Below, one piece after another: positions 1 through 8,383 of a stretch of 64,000 bases of DNA. The DNA comes from CAVROP01 sp050012175. GTDB lineage: Bacteria > Acidobacteriota > Terriglobia > UBA7540. The DNA is taken from positions 9,931 through 73,930 of the forward strand of contig JBEKHR010000028.1 of the NCBI GenBank assembly GCA_050012175.1, in the 5' to 3' direction. The notes under the pieces were generated by a model, which saw only the letters and a list, made by a program, of their open reading frames with translations, was not told the origin of the DNA and did no database searches. The translations under genes were made by a program, and so were the position numbers. Within the stretch, counting starts at the first letter, position 1; every line of letters begins with the position of its first letter.

Positions 1-52
1 GAAGCAAGAATCACACGGCGGTCGCTCGGGAGTGACCTTTCAGTAGGGGTCC

Positions 53-96
53 GGCCTTCTTCCTTCTTACTCCTTGCTTCTTGATTCTCCGAGTGG
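53..96. repeat. Degenerate heptamer array (CTTCTTn type)
   Basis: Pyrimidine-rich tandem units of 7 bp (CCTTCTT, ACTCCTT, GCTTCTT, GATTCTC) overlap the 3' end of the PqqD-like gene and supply its last codons and stop. It is one of several period-7 arrays in this window with different unit sequences. Confidence 0.6.
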
Positions 97-372
97 ACTC
101 TCGGAAAGTATCAGAATTCCGTGCTCAGCCAGCTCCCGGACAAAGGTTTCCGCGTCCTTGAGGGCTTGACCCGGCTCCACGTCATATTCAGGGCAAATCT
201 TCTGCGCCACGATCTCCTCGAGCGAGGTTGCGCCGTCCGCCGCCTGCCAGATCATCGTGCCCAACTCGTTCAGGCTGAAAAGGGTGGAATCGCGGGCGGA
301 CATGATCATCATTTCGCCGTCCAGCACGCGCGCGGCAATTTCATGGCTTCGGGCAATGTAGAGCGGGCTCAT
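67..372 (-). CDS. PqqD family peptide-chaperone-like protein
   Basis: Small protein of about 101 residues of the PqqD type (in known systems, a winged-helix domain that binds a peptide or protein substrate and presents it to a partner enzyme). Visible family features are an N-terminal strand pair ending in SARDSTLFSLNELGTMIW, then a helical part TSLEEIV...YDV and a final DAETFVRELAEHGIL helix. The start at 372 is chosen because its ATG overlaps the stop of the upstream kinase gene (ATGA), which implies translational coupling; an in-frame GTG-like start 15 bp earlier is less likely. The last residues come from a heptamer array. With the HprK-like kinase it forms the pair known beside exopolysaccharide or peptide-modification loci. 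The substrate is unknown. Confidence 0.8.
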   Translation of the reverse strand: MSPLYIARSHEIAARVLDGEMMIMSARDSTLFSLNELGTMIWQAADGATSLEEIVAQKICPEYDVEPGQALKDAETFVRELAEHGILILSESPLGESRSKE

Positions 373-1403
373 ACGATCAACTCCCACACGCGCGCATCCG
401 GAGTGAACACCAGCCGGCGGACCGGAACGCGCCTCACAAAATCGCAGATGGTCTGGAAAATCATCTGCACCAGCTCCTCGTCCTGAGCGAAGAAAAGCAC
501 GTGCCGCAGCAGCTCCCGCACGGCTTCGGCATCGCCCAGCGGTTCAATCCGGTTCTCCGAACCTTGCTCCAGAAGGAACAGCGTTGCAAGTGGCGCTTGC
601 ACCTTCTGGCCAATGCGCGCCAGCTCCCCGGCGAATGGCGTACCAAAGGCCTCGAAGGCAGGTGTCAGGCGCCCGGTGTCAGGTGCCAGGTGCCCGGTGC
701 CAGGTGTCACGAGCCGCTGTGCCGTCCCGCCCCGCGGGTCGGAGAGGCTCTGCCTTTCGGCAAGGCCACCACACGAGTGTTCGTCCTCAGTCCTGACTTC
801 TGACTTCTGACTTCTGACTTCTGACTTCGGACCCCTGAATCCTGAATCCTGAATCCTGAATCCTCGCACGTACGAAATCTCATCCGTAAGCAGCACGACA
901 TCCGGCGGAGCTAGCCGCGCGAGGGTGGTTTTTCCCGTGCCGGAGACCCCCGCAAACACGAACGCCCGGCCGTTGCGCACGGCGCTTGCCGCATGAACCA
1001 GGAAGCCGCCTTCGCGCGCCAGGATGAGTGAGTGCAGAATGCGCAGCACCCCGTCGATCGCATAAGGATTCGCGCTCTGCCGCACCCAGCCCCGGTTGCT
1101 TTGTGGATCCCATTCCGCGCGGTAGCTGCCCCTCTCGATGACCCAGCGTCCGGCCTCCCGGCGCACGCTCAGGTCGTCTTCTTCGCCCATCCCAAGCCCC
1201 GAATCCCGAACCACGAATCCCGGCTCTTTCATCAGCTCAATCTCGAGCTCCATCACGGCGTGCGGCGCGTCCGCATTTACAAACTCGCCATAGCGATCCT
1301 CAAGCATGTGCGCGAAATCCGCGCTGTCCGTGCGGACAAGGATCGGTATCCCGCCGATGTCAATGGTAACGTCGTGAATGGCAATCAATGTGGGCACCAG
1401 CAT
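369..1403 (-). CDS. HprK-like (HPr kinase-related) P-loop protein with repeat-derived insert
   Basis: Cytoplasmic P-loop protein resembling the C-terminal domain of HPr kinase/phosphorylase, of the kind paired with PqqD-like proteins. A Walker A motif (GVSGTGKT) lies near residue 150 and a Walker B-like VVLLTDE soon after. The family motif GTPFAGELA and the C-terminal CDFVRRVPVRRLVF block follow. Between Walker B and GTPFAGEL the reading frame carries roughly 65 extra residues encoded by heptamer arrays (Ser/Arg/Gln-rich text such as SEVRSQKSEVR), so either the protein tolerates a loop or it is impaired. The start at 1403 is preferred because upstream in-frame sequence is again heptamer array; the ribosome site is weak. 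The stop overlaps the PqqD start. Its phosphorylation target cannot be told from sequence; HPr itself is not encoded here. Confidence 0.75.
   Translation of the reverse strand: MLVPTLIAIHDVTIDIGGIPILVRTDSADFAHMLEDRYGEFVNADAPHAVMELEIELMKEPGFVVRDSGLGMGEEDDLSVRREAGRWVIERGSYRAEWDPQSNRGWVRQSANPYAIDGVLRILHSLILAREGGFLVHAASAVRNGRAFVFAGVSGTGKTTLARLAPPDVVLLTDEISYVRGFRIQDSGFRGPKSEVRSQKSEVRTEDEHSCGGLAERQSLSDPRGGTAQRLVTPGTGHLAPDTGRLTPAFEAFGTPFAGELARIGQKVQAPLATLFLLEQGSENRIEPLGDAEAVRELLRHVLFFAQDEELVQMIFQTICDFVRRVPVRRLVFTPDARVWELIV
660..710. repeat. Heptamer array (AGGTGYC type) inside the kinase gene
   Basis: About seven units of 7 bp (AGGTGTC, AGGCGCC, CGGTGTC, AGGTGCC and variants). It lies within the HprK-like reading frame and contributes to its extra loop. 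Confidence 0.75.
785..865. repeat. Two abutting heptamer arrays (TGACTTC then CCTGAAT) inside the kinase gene
   Basis: Five near-perfect CTGACTT units run directly into four CCTGAAT units with the 7-bp phase kept across the junction. The frame stays open through both arrays, encoding a Ser/Gln/Lys-rich loop in the HprK-like protein. Confidence 0.85.
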
Positions 1404-1420
1404 CGTGAAAAGACTAAAAT

Positions 1421-1503
1421 CCGGGATTCCGGACTCGGGATTCGGGAATCGGAATTCTGATCTGGAATTCGGGACCTGGAATTCGGAATCCGCGATCCGG
1501 AAG
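1421..1503. repeat. Heptamer array (CGGGATT/GGAATTC type)
   Basis: Degenerate 7-bp units (CGGGATT, CCGGACT, CGGGAAT, CGGAATT, GGAATTC) lie just upstream of the preferred kinase start, in its 5' leader. Confidence 0.7.
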
Positions 1504-1637
1504 GAAGATTTTCTTAACGTTCTACCCTGTCCACTGTACCTTTGTAACCTCTCCCCTCTTAGACTACGCTTGAAAGACCACCCGCCCGCCCCCATGCCTC
1601 GGCCCCCCTCTCTCTGGGAACAGGCCGTAAAAATTCG

Positions 1638-1666
1638 ATTATAGTGCACAACTTGCCCTGAAAGAA
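1638..1666 (-). promoter_or_regulatory. Possible sigma70 promoter for the kinase/PqqD pair
   Basis: On the minus strand a perfect TATAAT (1638-1643) is preceded, with 17 bp spacing, by the poor -35 candidate TTCTTT. It would leave a leader of about 230 nt before the kinase start. The weak -35 makes this tentative. Confidence 0.35.
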
Positions 1667-1691
1667 GAAAGGAAGAATCGCGCGTTGTCTT

Positions 1692-1778
1692 TCCCGAATC
1701 CCCAACCCCTAATCCCGAATCTCTAATCCCGGACCCCGAATCCCCAGCCCCCAGTCCCCAGCACCCAGCCCCTAACTC
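1692..1778. repeat. Heptamer array (CCGAATC/CCCAGYC type) at the 3' end of the S26 gene
   Basis: About twelve C-rich 7-bp units (CCGAATC, CCCAACC, CCTAATC, CCCAGTC, CCCAGCC). The array encodes the last ~18 residues and the stop of the S26 peptidase. The CCCCAGT-like units recall the STRR heptamers of heterocystous cyanobacteria. Confidence 0.8.
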
Positions 1779-2226
1779 TTAGCAGCAGCCGGATGGCAAG
1801 ATCTGACCGGCAGAGAATCCAGGAGGTAAGGCGGCTGGCGACGGACTGATGCGGGGTGAGCCGGCGAGAGCCGCGCTCGATGGCCGTAACCCGGCCCAAC
1901 AACTGGTGGCTTGAAACTGGAGCGTCGTTACCGCCCACGCTGTCGCCGCGCGTCACCCATTGAATTCTGTCCTGGCCGAGGGTTCGTACCATCACGCGGT
2001 GGGCGAACAGGCGCCCTTGCCGGGCAAACAATATGATATCGCCTGGAAGCACCTGGGTGGCACTTCCCCTGCACACGGAAAGGACGTCGCCCGGCCAGAC
2101 GGCGGGCAGCATGCTGGTGCCGGTGGCTCGCAGGCGCAGTCTCCCCGAGGAGCGGAGCACCTCCGCCGCCAACTCACATCCCAGCGTTTCCCGGGCTGTG
2201 CTACAAGCTGTGACCGCTTTGGTCAT
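1723..2226 (-). CDS. S26/S24-like signal peptidase family protein
   Basis: Protein of 167 residues with the serine-containing motif GTSMLPAVWPGD (nucleophile Ser at about residue 38), followed by LPGDIILFARQGRLFAHRV and a VTRGD segment where the family places its catalytic lysine region. No clear transmembrane segment is seen, so it may be a short soluble S26-like form as often found with PqqD/HprK-like genes. The C-terminus (GWVLGTGGWGFG...) is encoded by a heptamer array and looks like frame run-on rather than a conserved domain. Probably a processing protease for an exported peptide or protein; the substrate is not identifiable. Confidence 0.7.
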   Translation of the reverse strand: MTKAVTACSTARETLGCELAAEVLRSSGRLRLRATGTSMLPAVWPGDVLSVCRGSATQVLPGDIILFARQGRLFAHRVMVRTLGQDRIQWVTRGDSVGGNDAPVSSHQLLGRVTAIERGSRRLTPHQSVASRLTSWILCRSDLAIRLLLRVRGWVLGTGGWGFGVRD

Positions 2227-2736
2227 GAGTGTTTTCTATTAAGGTGGCACCCAGATTGCGTGACGCCTATCTTGCCACAGGTCAGCGCCCTGGTTTCAAA
2301 GACCTGCTCGTGGCGCACCGCCGGTTTCCGGTAGGGCTTTCGCACCGGCGGCCGCGCCTCCAAAGGACCGGCGCGCCGAACGGTGTCTTCTGGCTGCCTC
2401 ATGGTGAGAACCTCCGATTAAGAAACATACTACAACGAGAAACAGGCCGTCAAATTGACCCGGCAGTAGAGGCGGCTTTACGCCGCCATTTGGCGATCCC
2501 GCAGACGCGGGATCGCCGCTACAGCATCAAATTGACCCACTGCCCGGCAGGGCAAACCTGCTTCCCAACGTCTGGCGTTCGTGCCGCTCGCCTTTCCCGC
2601 AAGACCTCAGACCCGCGACCGAAACCTGCGCTCCTTGCTACCCCTTGTTCCCCTAACCTTTACCCTATAACCTCTTCCCTTTTCTCGTCTCCCTCGTTAC
2701 GCGGCATTTTATCAAATTCCCAAGCTCGCGCATAAT
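2227..2736. other. Non-coding stretch with a REP-like doublet
   Basis: No supported gene. It contains a GTAG...CTAC palindromic doublet (2466-2522) and, at 2630-2700, a pyrimidine-rich tract of weak 7-bp periodicity. The short frames here have no recognisable protein features. Confidence 0.55.
2466..2522 (+). repeat. REP-like palindromic doublet (GTAG...CTAC)
   Basis: Starts with GTAG, then hairpin 1 (GGCGGC-tttac-GCCGCC), ATTT, hairpin 2 (an 11-bp stem GGCGATCCCGC with loop AGAC) and ends GCTAC. The first 31 bp recur inverted and identical at 39491-39538. The GTAG-plus-hairpin design matches REP sequences mobilised by RAYT (TnpA-REP) enzymes; no such enzyme is in this window. Confidence 0.75.
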
Positions 2737-5700
2737 TCATTGCAGTCCATTTTGGGTCCGTTTGACCAGGCAGGTCGTGGAATCGCCGGTCGGTTCGCTG
2801 GTACACCCGGCTGATCCGGATCCAGGGCTGCCCAAGGTCAGGAAGTAGGCACTGGAGGCCTGGGAGTATTGGGTCAGTGGGCTCACGTTATCGACCGCGA
2901 TACCGGTGGTCCCGCTGGTCTCCGGTCCCGCCGCGTACACGGCAGTCGGGAAACCGTTGGTTATGTCGAAGGACATGATGCATCCGGCTGCCGTGTTGGT
3001 GCCGCCCAAGGCGCAGTTGGCGGGAACGCCTACGAACAGCCAGTCAACCCCACCGTATTGATTGGTGTTGTCGATCTCCGAGAGCGGCGAACACTGTTGG
3101 GCCGCCGTGCTGCTGGTCGATAGGCCTAGCGACGTGCCGCCCACCGAAGTGCTCATGACGCCGGCGGTTATAGGGATGCTATAGAGCACCGGGCCAGCGG
3201 CCGTACTCGAACCCTTGCCGCACACGTACAGGTTCCCCGTGCCGCCTGAGCTGTTGTAAAAAATGTTGTCAAAGATTCCATCGTGCATCTGTGATCCAGC
3301 ACTCAAATTAGATCCAGCGGTGGTAACCTGCAGCTTGGTTCCCAGGGCGCCAGTAGCGGTAGTGATAGCGTATTGCGTCACCAACGAGGCTTGCGAGTTG
3401 CCCCCGGAGAATACGTAAACATGGTCCGTGCTAGAGTCCACAACGGGCCCGTCGGCGATGATGCTCGAGGTCGCAACTGTAACTTTGTTCGTGCCGGATG
3501 TCGCCGCCGGGTTCACAGAGGCGAGCTGCCCGGTACTGTCGCCCACGAGGACGTACCCCGAAGCATAGTCGTAGACCGGGCCTGTCAGGATAGCGCTAGT
3601 GGAAGTGTTCACCTGCAACCCCCCACTAGCAGTGTAATTCCAAGGCGATGCGGTGGTGACCGTCGGCGTCGTCCCGGTAGAGACACCAGGGACGCCAAAG
3701 ACACCCGTAACCTGCCAGAGCAACCCCTTGTCGTCGCCGACCCACAACCTATCGGTTAGGTAATCGTAAAAGGGTGGGGAGTTGGTATTGGTGTTCGAGC
3801 CCAGACTCAGGTTCAACATGCAGGAAGTAGTCCCTGCAAGGCAGGTCGCGTAGCTAGCCGTGTCGTTCGTATAGGAGCCCGTGGGAGCGACGGGGTTAGC
3901 GCTTAAATTGGTCCCCCCATCGCCGGCCTTCCAGCGCAGGATGTGGAGAATGGCGCCGGAGGTGGAGCTTTCTATAAAGGCCACCTTGTTCCCATACCAA
4001 CTCAGGATGGGGGAGCCCAATATCGGCGAAGCCGTGCCCCCAGTGCTAGCATTGTAGGCCCACTTCACGCTGGGTCCGGCGGTATTGCAGTAACTGTTGG
4101 CCGAGCCGCCCTCCAGGGTCGTGCCACCCCAGGCGAAACCCGACAAACTATCGTCGAGTGCAATGCTGTTTCCATCCGTCCCGGCGGTCCTAGCCGTGAC
4201 GGTGATCACATTGCCGCTCACACTGGCGGTAACGCCCGAGGTCCCTTGCAGCGTGGTGTTGGCGTTGATGGCCGCCGCGATATTGGTGGCCAATTGAGTG
4301 GTGCTAACAGGAGAACCGGCCGACACGTAGGCAAATCCCGAGCCGTTGGTCGTCCCGTCCGTGCCGCCGGCTAAGCTCCCCGAGCCCCAATAAAAGTATC
4401 CACTCGTACTCGTGGGGGTCAAGGTGGTGCCGCCGTTGCCCCCGGTGCCGGGTGTTGCGTCGCTAATCGTAAACGAACTGCCAACTACACTGCCGGAGGT
4501 AATGCCCATCGCGGACGCGTTGCAGGAACTGATCGCCGAGCTAAGGTTGCTCGCCAAGTTCGCCGTGCTGGGGTCGGTTATATAGGTGGCCGTGAATGTA
4601 GGGGCTGACCCGCTGCAAGTATATGAGCCGTTGCCCCCTGCGGAAGAGGGACTCCACGAGAAGATGCTGGTGGCATTCGTAGCGCCGAAGGTGGCAGTGC
4701 CAAGTTTTGTGTCGGTAACCGTTACCGCGGCGCTGCCCGTGGTGTGGGAAGTGGAGAAGCCGACGGATGCCGGGCAGGGGCTCGTATTGAGCGCGCTATT
4801 AAAGTTGTTTCCCAAGGTACCGACAGTGGTGCTATTTACAAAGGTGCCCGTGTACGCAGTGCCTGAGCCGGTGCAGGTGGCTGAGCCGGTGGTCCCTACG
4901 TTGTAAGTCCACGATACCCCGTTGCCCGCGGCGCCCGTAAAGGTGCCGACATTGGCTGCAGTGCCGAGGTATAGGTCGGTAAGGGTTACCGTGGCGGCGC
5001 CGGGAGCGGGAACCGAGTAAGCGACGTTTGTCGCGCAGGTACCCGTAGTGAGCGCATTATAAAAGTTGGTCGCCAAAGTGTTGGCAACATTGCTATTTAC
5101 AAGGGTTCCCGTGTATGTGTTGACTGACCCGGAGCAGGTGGCGGCTCCGAGGTCGGTCCCGTTATTGTTAACCCACGTCACCCCGTTGCCCGCGGCGCCC
5201 GAGAAGGCGCCGATTGAAGCTGAAGCGCCGGGTGATAGGTCGGTAAGCGTTACCGTGGTGCCGCCGCCGGGGCTGGGAACGGAGTAACCCATGCCCGTCG
5301 CGCACGCACTTATGCTGACCGCGTTATAAAAGTTGGTCGCCAAAGTCGCGGCAACGTTGCTATTTACAAATGTCCCCGTGTACGGGCCTGAGCTGGTGCA
5401 AGTGGGGGCTGAGCCGTTATTCCCCAAGTTGTTAGTCCAGGTAAAGATTCCGGTGACATTACCAGCGCCCGTGAGGGTAAAAAGGGAGCCGGGGGCTGGG
5501 TAGGAAACCTGTACGGCGTTGGTGCCGCCCGTAGTCGCGGTAAAACCGACTGCGGAAGGGCATCCTTGGAGTAAGCTAAGGAGGTTCGACTGCTCGGCGC
5601 TCAAGGTGCCGCTGCCGATAAAGCTGCCGGAATAGGCGATGCCAGAACCCGCACACGCGCCGGTCGCCGGGGCGAGAATCCCGCCGCTGGTTGGGGATAT

Positions 5701-7647
5701 CACGGCGGAGCCGTCGGTAATAAGCGTGCTGTTTCTTGTCAAGGCTACACCGCTGGAGGTGATGTTGGTTAGGGTGATCACGGTGCCACTCAGAGTTGCT
5801 GTCACGCTCGTACTAGTAGCTCCGTTGGTGAAGCAGTATCCGGAAATACTAGAAAAACTAGTGCCGACGTCGCTGGGGCATTTCGACTGGTCATTCGTTA
5901 TCACCGCGTAGAGACTACTCGCGCCATCGGCATTACTATGTGCCTCCCAGAAACAGGGCCCCGCACTACAGGCGCTGCTAGTGAGCTGGGCCGTGTAAGT
6001 CAGAGATCCGATAGTGACGGCATCGCCATTATCAAACCCGGCCTGCGTGCCGTTATCGTTCACAAAGCCGACCCCGGTGGGCGTTATGGTTGTCACCGTG
6101 GAGCCACTGGTGATCGTGATCGCGGTCGTCAGGGTCCCCGCGAACGTGCCGACAGCGTTTGCGGCCGCGCCGCCCGGCGTCATGGTCAACGTAGTTGAGT
6201 TGCTGGTGATCACGATCGGGTTGCTGGTCGTCAGGGGCACGGCGGTAAACGTGGCGGCGGCGGTTTGCGGCGTTCCGCCCGGCGTCACGGTCAACACCTT
6301 TGTGCCGTTGGTTATCGTCATCCCGGGGCTGGTCCGCGCGGGCACAGCGGTAAACGCGGCGGCGGCGGTTTGCGCCGTTCCGCCCGGCGTCATGGTCAAG
6401 GTATTTCCGCCGCTGGTGAACGAGATCGAGGTGGTATACAACGCGGCCCCCGTGAACGTGCCGGTGGAGCTTGCCGGCGTGGCGTTGGTGCTCAGATTGA
6501 GAGTATTCGAGCCTACCTTTACTGATATGGAGTTACTGCTGGATGTAGGGCCGCTCGCAAACGTTCCGATTTGTGTTGCCGGCGTCGGGGCGCTGGCATC
6601 CAAGGTCACGGAGCCGATGGTCACGGTTGAGGTGCTGGTCGCGCCGTTGCTCGAGACGGCGCCAATCTGGGTCGCCGACTCCCCCGCGCCCGAGTATAGG
6701 TTGTTAAAAGCTATGATGGAGGCTTGCCCATCTTGGCCGCCTGTGAGGCTGGAACTTGCCTGGGAGACCCCGTTTAGGTATATGCTGTAAGTATCATTGG
6801 TTGCCAGGGTCACGCTTCCAGCCGGACCGGTGGCAATGGCCTGCAGGTTCACCGTACTGCTGCTGACGGAACTTACCGTCACGGCCGGGTCCACGGCGCA
6901 GGCGCCATTGAAGCATGTCCCAGCGATGGCATTTGCCAGATTCGTTGCATCGCTGGTTGTATACCCGGTGTGATCTACGCATTTCTGACCAGTGACGCAG
7001 AGGCTTTGAGTGTTATGCCAGTCATACACGCTGCTGCCGATCGTGATCGTATCAGGTGCGGGAGGATCCGAAACGATGACTATCGTACCGGTGGCGCGCG
7101 TCACGTTGGAGGGCGCCTTATTGACCGGCACAACCAGAAAGTCGTTGGTGCAGTCCGGGGTAGCATTGACGTCCCACGTGTATTTGGCCGGATACATATT
7201 CAAGCCCATTCCCGCGCTGGCGGTGCCCCCCAGGTAGTTGCTCCAATCACCCTGGGGTTTGGGCGTCTTTTTCGGCAGGGGTGGGGGCTTCGGCGACGGG
7301 CGGAAGATTGCCAAATCCGAATCGAGGCTGCCCGCACGATCGGTCGTGGGCGCGACACTCGCTCCCCCCGCCGCGCGCGTCCAGGTCGCGTTCCGCTTGG
7401 CCAGGAACATTTTGTAGCGAGGATCCATCTGGATTTTGTACCAATCCACGAACGAGCGGCTCTGCGTCGCCTGCGCGAAACTGCCAGGGTTGGAGAAAAC
7501 CATGTGGTGGGTCGACCAATCTTCGATCCCCGGGACCCGTTGCTGCTGCGGGTTTTCCTGGCCCGACATCAGCACCGTAAGGCTTGCAAGCATCGCGACC
7601 GTCGCGACGGCAGTCCACAACTTCAACTTCCAGCGATTGCGGCTCAT
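2737..7647 (-). CDS. Very large secreted repeat protein (about 1,636 aa)
   Basis: The start at 7647 is fixed by a strong AGGAGGAA site and by the signal peptide that follows (KLKLWTAVATVAMLASLTVLM, small residues before Q). After a short basic/Pro-rich region (KPPPLPKKTPKPQGDW) comes a long Ser/Thr/Gly-rich beta-structured region. It has at least three short repeats (about 33 residues, core LTVTPGGTPQTAAATFTAVP) and then several repeats of about 85 residues built around TGTFVNSNVAxTLATNFYNA with a Cys pair in most copies. The C-terminal third has propeller-like blades (YDYLTDRLWVGDDKGLLWQV, YDYASGYVLVGDSTGQL, STDHVYVFSGG). The protein is expected to be extracellular or surface-attached; no sortase, PEP-CTERM or autotransporter signal was seen. 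It may be an adhesin or matrix protein (inference from composition). It is monocistronic, with a 144-bp gap to the next upstream gene. Confidence 0.8.
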   Translation of the reverse strand: MSRNRWKLKLWTAVATVAMLASLTVLMSGQENPQQQRVPGIEDWSTHHMVFSNPGSFAQATQSRSFVDWYKIQMDPRYKMFLAKRNATWTRAAGGASVAPTTDRAGSLDSDLAIFRPSPKPPPLPKKTPKPQGDWSNYLGGTASAGMGLNMYPAKYTWDVNATPDCTNDFLVVPVNKAPSNVTRATGTIVIVSDPPAPDTITIGSSVYDWHNTQSLCVTGQKCVDHTGYTTSDATNLANAIAGTCFNGACAVDPAVTVSSVSSSTVNLQAIATGPAGSVTLATNDTYSIYLNGVSQASSSLTGGQDGQASIIAFNNLYSGAGESATQIGAVSSNGATSTSTVTIGSVTLDASAPTPATQIGTFASGPTSSSNSISVKVGSNTLNLSTNATPASSTGTFTGAALYTTSISFTSGGNTLTMTPGGTAQTAAAAFTAVPARTSPGMTITNGTKVLTVTPGGTPQTAAATFTAVPLTTSNPIVITSNSTTLTMTPGGAAANAVGTFAGTLTTAITITSGSTVTTITPTGVGFVNDNGTQAGFDNGDAVTIGSLTYTAQLTSSACSAGPCFWEAHSNADGASSLYAVITNDQSKCPSDVGTSFSSISGYCFTNGATSTSVTATLSGTVITLTNITSSGVALTRNSTLITDGSAVISPTSGGILAPATGACAGSGIAYSGSFIGSGTLSAEQSNLLSLLQGCPSAVGFTATTGGTNAVQVSYPAPGSLFTLTGAGNVTGIFTWTNNLGNNGSAPTCTSSGPYTGTFVNSNVAATLATNFYNAVSISACATGMGYSVPSPGGGTTVTLTDLSPGASASIGAFSGAAGNGVTWVNNNGTDLGAATCSGSVNTYTGTLVNSNVANTLATNFYNALTTGTCATNVAYSVPAPGAATVTLTDLYLGTAANVGTFTGAAGNGVSWTYNVGTTGSATCTGSGTAYTGTFVNSTTVGTLGNNFNSALNTSPCPASVGFSTSHTTGSAAVTVTDTKLGTATFGATNATSIFSWSPSSAGGNGSYTCSGSAPTFTATYITDPSTANLASNLSSAISSCNASAMGITSGSVVGSSFTISDATPGTGGNGGTTLTPTSTSGYFYWGSGSLAGGTDGTTNGSGFAYVSAGSPVSTTQLATNIAAAINANTTLQGTSGVTASVSGNVITVTARTAGTDGNSIALDDSLSGFAWGGTTLEGGSANSYCNTAGPSVKWAYNASTGGTASPILGSPILSWYGNKVAFIESSTSGAILHILRWKAGDGGTNLSANPVAPTGSYTNDTASYATCLAGTTSCMLNLSLGSNTNTNSPPFYDYLTDRLWVGDDKGLLWQVTGVFGVPGVSTGTTPTVTTASPWNYTASGGLQVNTSTSAILTGPVYDYASGYVLVGDSTGQLASVNPAATSGTNKVTVATSSIIADGPVVDSSTDHVYVFSGGNSQASLVTQYAITTATGALGTKLQVTTAGSNLSAGSQMHDGIFDNIFYNSSGGTGNLYVCGKGSSTAAGPVLYSIPITAGVMSTSVGGTSLGLSTSSTAAQQCSPLSEIDNTNQYGGVDWLFVGVPANCALGGTNTAAGCIMSFDITNGFPTAVYAAGPETSGTTGIAVDNVSPLTQYSQASSAYFLTLGSPGSGSAGCTSEPTGDSTTCLVKRTQNGLQ

Positions 7648-7741
7648 GGCTACTTCCTCCTGGTTACAATTATTGCCTCGGGATCGTGCTCTAAATTTTA
7701 TGCTCGTGGTGAGTTTCCCACGGGTAAATCTCGCTCCATTC

Positions 7742-7773
7742 GCGTATCGTAACGGGCTCGTGCCCGGCACTCC
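7742..7773 (+). repeat. 32-bp direct repeat, left copy
   Basis: Almost identical to 8638-8669 (differs only within GTGCCCGGCAC versus GTGCCGGGCAC). The two copies bracket the duplicated Cys-rich gene and thioredoxin remnant, as if marking the borders of an inserted segment. Confidence 0.7.
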
Positions 7774-7791
7774 CGACCGATGCGGCGCGGA

Positions 7792-8382
7792 TTAACCAAA
7801 ACAAGGAGTGCTTCCGGACGGGTTCCGCTTGACGCACGTGTTACCGCAGCACATTTGGCCCGGCGGGCAGCAGGTCCTCCCAAAATTACAGCACTGGCCT
7901 GAGGGACAGCACGTCCTATTGCAGCACGTCTGGCCTGAGGGACAGCACGTCCCCGAGCAGGACTGGGCTGAGGGACAGCACTTTCCGTTGGTGCACGTCT
8001 GGCCCGAGGGACAGCACGTCCCCGAGCAGGACCGGGCTGAGGGACAGCACTTTCCGTTGACGCACGTCTGGCCTGAGGGACAGCACGTGCTGCCGCAGCA
8101 GGCCTCTGTCCTTTCGCAGCAGTGGTCCGTGCAGCATTTGTCGTCGCTGTCGCAAACCGTCCGGCCGCAGCACGTATAGTCTGGGGGATAGCAGTTCCCA
8201 TTGCAGGGGACTGGTCTGGAGCGGGGGCACAGCACGGGCGCCCCCAGGCCACGGGAAGCCCGTCCTAAGCCCAGGGAAGCTAATAGGGCGCCGCCTACGG
8301 CTCCGCCGACCAGCCTGAATGCTTCTCGCCTCGAGATCGAGCTGGCAGTAATTCTCGATATGTCGTCCAAAAGCGCGTTCAT
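7792..8382 (-). CDS. Tat-exported Cys-rich repeat protein, copy 1
   Basis: Protein of 196 residues. The start at 8382 is set by a GGGAGGAG site 4-5 bp upstream; the sequence before it belongs to the neighbouring remnant. A twin-arginine type signal (SRREAF followed by a GGAVGGALLASLGL hydrophobic run) occupies residues about 18-45. The mature part has about 38 cysteines, mostly as CC pairs in repeats of the form CCPSGQTCxNGKCCPSA. Such spacing implies many disulfides or metal binding; function is unknown. It is a paralogue of the protein at 12464-12940: signal region and last 12 residues (CVKxxPSGSTPC) match best, while the repeat core is expanded here. A truncated thioredoxin-like gene lies directly upstream in the same order as the intact pair. 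Confidence 0.8.
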   Translation of the reverse strand: MNALLDDISRITASSISRREAFRLVGGAVGGALLASLGLGRASRGLGAPVLCPRSRPVPCNGNCYPPDYTCCGRTVCDSDDKCCTDHCCERTEACCGSTCCPSGQTCVNGKCCPSARSCSGTCCPSGQTCTNGKCCPSAQSCSGTCCPSGQTCCNRTCCPSGQCCNFGRTCCPPGQMCCGNTCVKRNPSGSTPCFG

Positions 8383-8383
8383 T

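Larger units (their letters stand above)
1404..1722. other. Non-coding leader between kinase gene and S26 peptidase gene
   Basis: No credible gene. It holds a GGAATTC-like heptamer array next to the kinase start, a pyrimidine-rich stretch around 1530-1620, a perfect minus-strand -10 hexamer near 1640 and the beginning of another heptamer array at its right end. Confidence 0.6.

Noticed and set aside
6014..6790. 258-codon plus-strand frame inside the large secreted protein gene
   Set aside because: Val/Pro/Ala-rich antisense reading of repetitive DNA; the minus-strand gene has a strong ribosome site and signal peptide.
7808..8179. Open frame opposite the Cys-rich gene translating into WPEGQHV repeats
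   Set aside because: It is the antisense reading of the CCPSGQTC repeats, with no ribosome site or domain of its own.
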